Part shown: positions 57,738 to 64,000 of the stretch, one piece after another
Position numbering within the stretch: the stretch's first letter is position 1
How the letters are laid out: each line of letters begins with the position of its first letter
Origin: Desulfobacterales bacterium
GTDB lineage: Bacteria > Desulfobacterota > Desulfobacteria > Desulfobacterales > JAHDSC01
Reading direction: 5' to 3'
DNA length: 64,000 nucleotides
NCBI GenBank assembly: GCA_016931455.1
Contig: JAFGES010000104.1
Coordinates: 1 to 64,000 of the forward strand
The notes under the pieces: model-generated
Told to the model about the DNA's origin: nothing
What the model saw: only the letters and a program-made list of their open reading frames with translations
The model's database searches: none
Made by a program: the position numbers and the translations under genes

Positions 57738-58787
57738 TTAAATTCGATCGGAACGGACAAAAAAAGAGATTCGAGCGGCGGTGATTTCGCTGCGGCCTGT
57801 AAAAAGAAAAATGAAAACCCATAAAAATTGAAATAATACAATGAGTTCCGGATGCCATAAATTTCTCAAGCCTTGAGACAGGTCTGCCGGCAGCGGCATT
57901 TCAGGTAAGATAACACTGTAGATTAAGGCCGATAGAACTACAATGCCCGATAGATACTGATAGATACTGATATTTTTGCTCCCTCGAAAATCAGCCCGTA
58001 CAAATTCGGACAAAATGCGCCAGATTTGAGTCACAAAAATACAGGAGAGGTAGGCGCTTTTATAGTGACCATGTAGAAAAAGATAAATTCCAACAAGTCC
58101 TATAATGGAATAAATCACGGAGGTGACGGCTTGGATCGCCAGAATCCTGCAGCCGTTCAAGCCGTCGGCATAGGCTGCTTTTTTGGTTTCACCTTGAAAG
58201 ACAACACTGAAATAGGATGCCCAGCGTTGAAATTTGGGCGGCAGGGTGTCGATGGGTTTGCCGTAACAACAGCCGAAACTAAGACATGCCAGACGCCCGC
58301 TGCCTTCGCCGAAAGCGTAACCAATGGCCATGGCTGTGACAAAGGGCAGCACCGGCAGGTATACGCCCCCCCAATAAGAAAAAATGGGTTGCAGGATCAA
58401 AAGCAGTAAAGGCGCTCCCACCAGCCCGCAGAAGGAGGCACCGCCGATGGTGAAGGTATGCTTTTTCTTTTCCACTAAACGAGCGATCCATTTGGCACTG
58501 GGCACACAGAGTATCAAAATACCGCAGACCGTGAAAGCAATGGTTTTCAACGGTAAACCAACGGCAGTCAGCAAAAGGAAGGTGATGAACAGAGCAAATG
58601 TGACGGCACAGGCATTAATCAGGCCGTAATAGGTTAAATTGAGGCCCTGCCATTGCCCGTTTTCCTCTTTACGTATGGGGATAGTGCCGAGGATTTGCCA
58701 ACGTTCATGAGGAAGATGTTTAAAACCCCAGAAATAAAGAATACCCAAGACCAATGCCACAACAGTGATGAAAATAACGTTTTGCAT
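57738..58787 (-). CDS. Lgt-family membrane protein (divergent)
   Basis: A 349-aa protein with eight or more hydrophobic helices. The segment GYAFGEGSGRLACLSFGCCYGKP and the later RILSEFVRADFRG correspond to the Lgt (prolipoprotein diacylglyceryl transferase) superfamily, but the canonical GNFxNGE is replaced by the GCCYGKP variant. Function is therefore unknown: perhaps transfer of a diacylglyceryl group to another acceptor. GGAG is five bases before the ATG. It is the last gene of a three-gene operon, after a phosphatidylserine decarboxylase homolog. Confidence 0.75.
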   Translation of the reverse strand: MQNVIFITVVALVLGILYFWGFKHLPHERWQILGTIPIRKEENGQWQGLNLTYYGLINACAVTFALFITFLLLTAVGLPLKTIAFTVCGILILCVPSAKWIARLVEKKKHTFTIGGASFCGLVGAPLLLLILQPIFSYWGGVYLPVLPFVTAMAIGYAFGEGSGRLACLSFGCCYGKPIDTLPPKFQRWASYFSVVFQGETKKAAYADGLNGCRILAIQAVTSVIYSIIGLVGIYLFLHGHYKSAYLSCIFVTQIWRILSEFVRADFRGSKNISIYQYLSGIVVLSALIYSVILPEMPLPADLSQGLRNLWHPELIVLFQFLWVFIFLFTGRSEITAARISFFVRSDRI

Positions 58788-58809
58788 ATATACTCCATTA
58801 TAATATAAA

Positions 58810-59865
58810 TCAGAGTTTCAAATTCGGTAGAGTGCGGGATTTCTTCCGGCTCGCTTCCCGTCGGCGTGCAATGGAAGAGCGCACCCGCACATCGGTTTCC
58901 ACCAGCGGTTTGCCGAACCCTAGACTGTAACGGCTGACAACATCGAACCGGAAGCGATTTTCTATCAGGTCTTTGTCAAATTCGACACGATTCTTTTGGA
59001 AAAACAGCACGTCCACGGAACTGCCCGGCCGATACAAACTCTTGGGTTGTCCGCGATCAACCATCATGCCGAGTTCCATCGGTTTTGGTGCGTCGTAGCG
59101 ATGACTGCTGTAACACTGGACGATTTCCCCGATCATCAATGCTACGATCTCTACCATGGCCACCAGGCCGACATTGGTGCCGCCGGCAATATCAGTATCG
59201 AAAATGGTTATTACTCGTTTGTTTTTGGAAAAGGGTGTTACCTCGGAAATGACGGCACCCGGATTGCAGGAGTGATAATCTCCTTCCAGGCAATAAAAAT
59301 CGACCACCCGACCTGAAACCGGGGTATGATTGTAGTGATATTTTTCCGGCGTCAGACGTAAGACGGCAAAATCACCGTTTTTAAAGGCATCACGCCATTG
59401 ATTCTTACTTGGACCGAGCAGTTCTTTATAGGTAAAAAATTTCTCCTTGAGAAAAAGCTGATCGGTTTCACAAAAAGAACCCACGAGCATTTTGGCATCC
59501 GCCGGTGAAACTACAGATGCCGGATCTTGGGGTATGGGGCGACAGTTCCAGTATTTGATTTGACGTTCAAACAGACTCCGGGTGGACTGTAGGCAATGCT
59601 CGGGTTTTACGCATTCCCGAAGCTCGATACCCATAACGGCCATAAGCTTGAGAGCTGCGGTTTTGTTTTGTTTGCGAGAACAATCGAAGTTGAGATAACT
59701 GAGCAATCGGCTGCTTCGGCCCGAGATCAGGGCTTTGAAAAGCGCCGGTGCTTTTTCACGGGCGGTCCCGTAAAGCCGGCACACAAGGCGATCTAGAAAC
59801 AATGATTCGGTTACGACTCGACCGCTTTCGCGGTTGATATATTGATGGGGTGGCAATGGTCTCAT
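58810..59865 (-). CDS. Phosphatidylserine decarboxylase homolog
   Basis: A 351-aa pyruvoyl enzyme. VSPADAKMLVGSF, YHYNHTPVSGRVV, IFDTDIAGGTNVGLVAMVEIVALMIG and KPMELGMM match the family. Self-cleavage would occur at Gly281-Ser282 in RPGSSVDVLFF, creating the pyruvoyl group; the usual LGST is GSS here. The substrate may be phosphatidylserine or a related lipid. It lies eight bases after the unknown 803-aa gene and 22 before the Lgt-like gene. It resembles the larger, soluble-like PSD forms rather than E. coli Psd. The basic C-terminal tail is unusual. Confidence 0.85.
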   Translation of the reverse strand: MRPLPPHQYINRESGRVVTESLFLDRLVCRLYGTAREKAPALFKALISGRSSRLLSYLNFDCSRKQNKTAALKLMAVMGIELRECVKPEHCLQSTRSLFERQIKYWNCRPIPQDPASVVSPADAKMLVGSFCETDQLFLKEKFFTYKELLGPSKNQWRDAFKNGDFAVLRLTPEKYHYNHTPVSGRVVDFYCLEGDYHSCNPGAVISEVTPFSKNKRVITIFDTDIAGGTNVGLVAMVEIVALMIGEIVQCYSSHRYDAPKPMELGMMVDRGQPKSLYRPGSSVDVLFFQKNRVEFDKDLIENRFRFDVVSRYSLGFGKPLVETDVRVRSSIARRREASRKKSRTLPNLKL

Positions 59866-59872
59866 GGCAAAT

Positions 59873-62284
59873 TTATTTCCCGGTATTTTGCCGCTGGTAA
59901 TGGTGCAAGACCAACAGCAAGAGGTAGATTAATGTTTCGCAGGCGACGGCGGACAGCGATTCGGACAGAACATCCCGCCGGACCGAGGTTACAAAATCTG
60001 AAGCGTTTTTTCCATTAAGAACCCACAAAAGGGCTTGATTGTAATAACCACTACGCCAGGATGGCCAGGAATCCAACTCCCGGACACTGTCATGGAAGAC
60101 GGCGTAGGCTTCGCGTATATGGTTTCTTTTAAGGTCATTACGGTAATAATTTTCAGCCGCCGGATTAAATTCCCGGCTGCTTAACTTCATTGCGGAACCT
60201 TTTTTGCCGCCGACAATGCGCTCTACGATACGATGGGCGACGGCATGTTGCCGGGGAGAATTAATGCGTTGTTCCAAATCATCCAGGGTGTTGCTTAGGT
60301 TGAGCATCTCGATCAGGCCGTGGCCGTCTCGGCGCAGCAAACGAATGAGAGCGCGCTGATACTCGATGGTTGGAATGCGTATATAGTCATTGTAGCGACG
60401 GCTGTTGGACGTATTTTGACAGTAATTGATTATGCGCCGCATCAGTTGGTTGCGGCTTTTCCGGTGAACATAGAGTTCGGGAAGATCGATGGCCGCGCCG
60501 AAGAAAAATTGCCTGCGTTCACTTTCCACAGTGGGATCGTCGGGAATATCGGCATGGGTCACGGTTCGTTGCAGGATGTATTGATAGGCCAATAGAGTGA
60601 TCAGTAACTGCAAATCCACTGCCGGCTGCATATCACGACCGAATTCTTCGAAAAGGCTGTAATGCCTCCCTTCAAATCCTGAAAACCCCATCTTTTTAAA
60701 CTGCCTTAAGCGCAGCAGCATGTAAAGCGGCATGCGATTATCGAAAATTCCCATATCGGAAAGATCAGCTTTAAGGCGTGCCTCATTATCGGGCCAGCCG
60801 TCCAATGAAGGGCTTTCGTCGGTACTGAGCAAGGATACTAGGTAATCAATCAGTCGAAAATCATTTATCAGATCCCCTTTAAGACATAAGATTTTGCTTA
60901 TTGCGCGATCCAGCCACTCCGGCCCGAAAGGTGTCATCGGATGCCTGAAGAACTTAATATTTGCCTTTTGTTTCCAGCACCGCCAGATCATGCGCAAATG
61001 GGTGTAGTCCAGCTCATGGGGTAAAAATCCCAATACCTTCTCTGGATGAAAATCGCAGAAATCCAGACGATAGGGGGCGGCGGAATAGGTTCCTACAAAC
61101 AGAGGAAGGAAATGCTCGCTGATTTTGATAACCAGGTCACCGAAGTACTTTTCATCTTTTTCACCAAAACCGGCTTGTCCGTCAGACATCAATTGGGACA
61201 GTTTGCGGCTGCCGAGACTTAAGTGGGTGCCGTTGTTGGCCAGACAGATATTGGAGGTGCGCGGCAAGACCACTATGTTGTTGGCAATGATACCGGCTTC
61301 TTTCAGTTTGGCCAGGGTGTTGAGTTGGCTGCGGGAAAGCACTTCATGGCACAGGATCATGTAACGATGTTTGCTTTCGCCCTGATCCCATCCGCTAAGG
61401 CACGGACTCATAAACAGTTCACGGTAGAAGGCATCCGAAATCAAATCGTTGAGTTGTTTCTGACGTACCGGCGGGTGAGGGGCGAAGTAAACGACGGCGT
61501 GTTGCCCGTGCTCTTTAAGTTTCAGACGACAGTTGGCATATTGCACCAGCAACTGAGTCAACAAATATCGTAAGAGAGTTTCCCTGACCGCGGATTTGCC
61601 CAACCCTTGAGACTGAGAACCATCGACTGTGAAAAAAGAGTGGGTTTCAGGAGAAGTATTGTCGTTTAGGAAATGGGTCATTATCTTTGTGCCGGTTTGA
61701 CGAATAAGGACCGGCACTCCGGATCGGCCGAGAGCCTGGGCCAATGATAATTTCAAAAGATAAGATATCGGAACGCGCAGAAAAGTCTCTGACTGGTAAG
61801 TGGTGAAAAAACTGGCGCTGTCGCATCGCCGCGGACCGTTAATGCGGCGCTTGTCGGCAAGTAAATCTTCATCCAAAACCGATTTGGCATAAGAATTTAG
61901 TGCAGCCAACGGCAGGCGTACCCAACTGTTTTCCCAAATTTGATCGGAGGAAGCCAAATAGCTTTCCAGCGAGGATAGAATTTTTCGAGGTGCATCTCCG
62001 GAAGCCACCCGCTTGACGATATTTTTAAAGTAATTGGATTTTTCGATAGTCTGGGCCAGATCGATTTCTTCGCGTCGACCGGCTACAGCTACCTGCAATT
62101 CGTTTTCAGTTCCTGCGGTGACATCTCCGAGGGTAAAAGGGAGTTTTTCGATCCAAGTCTTGCAAGATATGTCGGTAATGCCCAATAAATCCATAAAGGT
62201 CGAAATTTCCATCCGTTCCGGGATGGTTTCCACAACAGATTCAATTAAGGTCAGCCGACAATTTGCCGAAATGGCCTTAGTCAT
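59873..62284 (-). CDS. Large protein of unknown function
   Basis: An 803-aa protein I do not recognise. No signal peptide is evident, and only the extreme C-terminus (ETLIYLLLLVLHHY) is strongly hydrophobic. Possible conserved patches are TGTKIMTHFLND, HAVVYFAPHPPVRQ, VVLPRTSNICLANNGTHL and YRLDFCDFHPEKVLGFLPHELDYTHL. Start and translation signal are strong: AGGAGG six bases before ATG 62284. It is the first gene of an operon with PSD and Lgt homologs, which suggests a role in a lipid pathway. That link is context only. Confidence 0.7.
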   Translation of the reverse strand: MTKAISANCRLTLIESVVETIPERMEISTFMDLLGITDISCKTWIEKLPFTLGDVTAGTENELQVAVAGRREEIDLAQTIEKSNYFKNIVKRVASGDAPRKILSSLESYLASSDQIWENSWVRLPLAALNSYAKSVLDEDLLADKRRINGPRRCDSASFFTTYQSETFLRVPISYLLKLSLAQALGRSGVPVLIRQTGTKIMTHFLNDNTSPETHSFFTVDGSQSQGLGKSAVRETLLRYLLTQLLVQYANCRLKLKEHGQHAVVYFAPHPPVRQKQLNDLISDAFYRELFMSPCLSGWDQGESKHRYMILCHEVLSRSQLNTLAKLKEAGIIANNIVVLPRTSNICLANNGTHLSLGSRKLSQLMSDGQAGFGEKDEKYFGDLVIKISEHFLPLFVGTYSAAPYRLDFCDFHPEKVLGFLPHELDYTHLRMIWRCWKQKANIKFFRHPMTPFGPEWLDRAISKILCLKGDLINDFRLIDYLVSLLSTDESPSLDGWPDNEARLKADLSDMGIFDNRMPLYMLLRLRQFKKMGFSGFEGRHYSLFEEFGRDMQPAVDLQLLITLLAYQYILQRTVTHADIPDDPTVESERRQFFFGAAIDLPELYVHRKSRNQLMRRIINYCQNTSNSRRYNDYIRIPTIEYQRALIRLLRRDGHGLIEMLNLSNTLDDLEQRINSPRQHAVAHRIVERIVGGKKGSAMKLSSREFNPAAENYYRNDLKRNHIREAYAVFHDSVRELDSWPSWRSGYYNQALLWVLNGKNASDFVTSVRRDVLSESLSAVACETLIYLLLLVLHHYQRQNTGK

Positions 62285-62671
62285 AGAGTTCCTCCTGAAG
62301 CTCCGGTGTGATAGCAGCCGTTCAAAAGTTCATATTTTAAGCCGCCCCTCGTAAAGGCATCGATCTTGTGTTTGGCGGTAATGAATCCTTTGTTGAAATT
62401 TTGTAAGTTAAACAAAACCGGTTACCATAAAGAACAAAATTGTTTGAGAGTACTTTGATATATCTTGAAGGAAGTTTTTAAGGCTTAATTATGAAAATAT
62501 GATGACGGCAGGGTTAGAAAATGGTTAAAAAAATTAATTCGTAAATTTGAATACATTCGTTTGAAGAACATCTCGGGTTTTATTTTTTTGTATTGGGGGG
62601 ATTTTAATGGTATTGTTTACCGGAGATTTGATGCTGAGGGAGTCTATCGGCGATTTTATGACCATTATGAT
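62285..62671. other. Intergenic region upstream of the 803-aa gene
   Basis: Nearly 400 bases without a supported gene. It includes the promoter region for the minus-strand operon. A short open frame at 62561 has no ribosome site and runs into the decayed MFS fragment, so I do not call it a gene. Confidence 0.5.
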
Positions 62672-62853
62672 TGGATTATGATCGGTCTGTTTGGCCTCGG
62701 GATTTCTGCTACCACGGAGATTTATGCCTTGTTTTCGGATTGGCTATGGTCTTGACCGGAGGGTTCATCTTGACCGGTTCAATCTCCTTATGTTGGTTAA
62801 AGTTACCCTCAAGATAAAAAGCGACGCTTTCAAGAATGCATTCAAAATTTACC
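62672..62853 (+). pseudogene. Decayed duplicate of the MFS gene tail
   Basis: Two blocks match the MFS gene at 46618-47826. Bases 62672-62729 match 47290-47347 (TGGATTATGATCGGTCTGTT onward), and 62738-62853 match about 47750-47862, including its stop codon and about 30 bases after it. The roughly 400 bases between them are deleted. Identity is high with scattered changes. This is the remnant of a duplicated segment, and it ends just inside the following phosphatase frame. Confidence 0.88.
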
Positions 62854-63399
62854 GATTTTGTCCAAGTTCCTTTTAGTTGTTCTTATTGGGTTGTCCCCGG
62901 CAAATTTTTAGCCGGTTGCTATCCCGGTGCCCATACCCAAGTCGATACCAGCCGCCGGGTCAAAGAACTTCTAAACCATGGGCTCCGCCATGTGATCAAT
63001 TTGACGAAATCAGAGGAGTTCGCTTGTTACCGAAAAACCTCTTTTTATTATGAAGATCCGATGAAATCAGAAGCTGAAACACTGGGATATACGGTTACTT
63101 TTGATCATCTGCCGATCAAGGATACCTGGATTCCGACGCGTCTTGAAATGTGCCGTATTTTAGATCGGATCGATCGATGCATCGAGCAAAACAGACCGGT
63201 CTATGTGCACTGCTGGGGCGGCAGGGGACGAACCGGCACGGTGGTGGGCTGTTTTCTGGCCAGACACGGATATGCCAGCGATCGAAAAATTCTGCATTTG
63301 ATTCAAGGGCTTAGAAATAATGCGGAAAATAGCGATTTGCCGTCACCGGAGACGGGCCGGCAGATCGATATGGTGCTGTCATGGGTTAAAGGGGAGTAA
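62836..63399 (+). CDS. Dual-specificity/tyrosine phosphatase-like protein
   Basis: A 187-aa cytoplasmic protein with the cysteine-phosphatase loop HCWGGRGRTG: Cys126 nucleophile and Arg132, with general-acid Asp likely in PIKDTW. VVPGKFLAGCYPG and VINLT upstream are typical of dual-specificity-like phosphatases. The ATG and first few codons lie in the segment duplicated from downstream of the MFS gene, and no ribosome site precedes them, so the true start may be further in or expression may be weak. Substrate unknown; phosphoproteins, nucleotides and phospholipids are all handled by this fold. Confidence 0.85.
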   Translation: MHSKFTDFVQVPFSCSYWVVPGKFLAGCYPGAHTQVDTSRRVKELLNHGLRHVINLTKSEEFACYRKTSFYYEDPMKSEAETLGYTVTFDHLPIKDTWIPTRLEMCRILDRIDRCIEQNRPVYVHCWGGRGRTGTVVGCFLARHGYASDRKILHLIQGLRNNAENSDLPSPETGRQIDMVLSWVKGE

Positions 63400-63413
63400 G
63401 CATGGGAAACAGT

Positions 63414-64000
63414 TTAAAGAATGGTGCCTTCCGCATAGATGTTGCCGCTGTCTAGAACTTTCCAATTTTTTCCATATCGTCCGATTTCAACCGTCAGGAC
63501 ATCACCCAATTCAAGAACCTTGGGCAGCTCTCTGCCTAACAGAACCGGTCCGATTTGAATGCCTTCCGGAGTCTCCAGAAAACCGAATTCATGGGAAATA
63601 TCTACTACTTTCATATATCCTTCACAAAGCTCGGAAGGTTCTTGCTTCCAGTTGATGGATACAATATTATTGCGACTTTTAGTTTTCCAGGAGCAGGTGG
63701 TGGGGGTGTGCAACCGATAGAGCAGTTCACTGGCTCTCTGAAGCCGCTGAACCTCTTTGCTTTTGCTTTTGGGTAAGGCAGCCATGAAATCTTTGAAACG
63801 GTCTTTATCAAAATATTGATGCTTATAGCACCATTTGATCCACTTGCGCAATACGCCCGGTGCCCGGGTTTCAATGGTACTGTTCATGACGGTTCGGGGC
63901 AACCACCAATTCGTGAATTTGGAAATAGCGTTGCTGTCATAACAATCCCAGCTATTGTATAACAGATACTCTCCGTCTTTTGTTCGGACAAGTGCTGAAA
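63414..64000 (-). CDS. Partial protein of unknown function
   Basis: A frame open from the right edge of the window to a stop at 63414; the 5' end lies outside. At least 195 residues are visible. The TTG at 63902 is internal, since the frame continues upstream as LLYNSWDCYDSNAISKFTNWW and on to the edge. The visible part has a helical, basic segment (VLRKWIKWCYKHQYFDKDRF) followed by a small beta-rich C-terminal domain (VLELGDVLTVEIGRYGKNWKVLD). I do not recognise a family. It converges with the phosphatase gene. Confidence 0.7.
   Translation of the reverse strand, partial: SALVRTKDGEYLLYNSWDCYDSNAISKFTNWWLPRTVMNSTIETRAPGVLRKWIKWCYKHQYFDKDRFKDFMAALPKSKSKEVQRLQRASELLYRLHTPTTCSWKTKSRNNIVSINWKQEPSELCEGYMKVVDISHEFGFLETPEGIQIGPVLLGRELPKVLELGDVLTVEIGRYGKNWKVLDSGNIYAEGTIL

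Noticed and set aside
62561-62755. Short open frame before the phosphatase
   Set aside because: No ribosome site, and its second half is the decayed MFS fragment.
1-64000. CRISPR arrays, insertion sequences, rRNA and prophage
   Set aside because: No regularly spaced repeats, transposase motifs or rRNA sequence were seen on either strand; the T6SS sheath and tube genes are not a prophage because the TssJLM membrane complex and ClpV are present and no phage head genes are.

Overview
The window reads as a stretch of chromosome from a Gram-negative, outer-membrane bacterium. It holds a complete Mla lipid-transport operon, an almost complete type VI secretion system (T6SS), a selenocysteine tRNA, a PilR/sigma-54-type pilin locus, and GC content that looks moderate. 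Together these suggest a Desulfobacterota (Desulfobacterales-like) organism. That placement is inference from gene content; no 16S or ribosomal protein is present.

Layout. 1-3700: tRNA-Sec (minus strand, cut by the window edge) with its own promoter, then pgpA, lepB, pyrB and pyrC. 3763-12762: type IV pilus and surface-glycan block with a PilR-like activator, a sigma-54 promoter, a two-cysteine major pilin, a VKOR-DsbA disulfide oxidase fusion, a GT39-like membrane glycosyltransferase, a beta-CASP nuclease, a GT2 and a GT4 glycosyltransferase. 13097-38006: a 25-kb T6SS operon, all on the plus strand, opening with a sensor protein, a paralogous sensor Ser/Thr kinase, a protein with four E/K-T-V tail motifs and a stand-alone TagH C-terminal domain. 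It continues tssJKLM-tagF-tagJ-tssA-B-C-hcp-tssE-F-G-clpV and ends in a natural TssB-TssC fusion paralog. VgrG and PAAR are absent.

38094-38702: Phd/RelE-type toxin-antitoxin pair. 39130-43025: mlaE-F-D-C-A, in which the MlaF ATPase carries a C-terminal degenerate GGDEF domain. 43109-51001: Na/Pi cotransporter, AEC transporter, an unknown gene, an MFS transporter, a Cache chemoreceptor and a small lipoprotein. 51075-55140: phosphate-scavenging genes (PhoA, Tat-exported metallophosphoesterase, PsiE-like). 55413-57555: EAL-CBS-GGDEF protein and a small Cys-rich protein. 57584-57723: long imperfect palindrome. 57738-62284: a minus-strand operon of an unknown 803-aa protein, a phosphatidylserine decarboxylase homolog and an Lgt-family homolog. 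62672-62853: decayed duplicate of the tail of the MFS gene, running into a tyrosine-phosphatase gene; a partial gene runs off the right edge.

Most noteworthy: the TssB-TssC fusion lacking the TssC C-terminal region, the MlaF-GGDEF-like fusion, the kinase plus phospho-threonine-like tail with no FHA reader in the T6SS operon, and the unknown-protein/PSD/Lgt-like operon.
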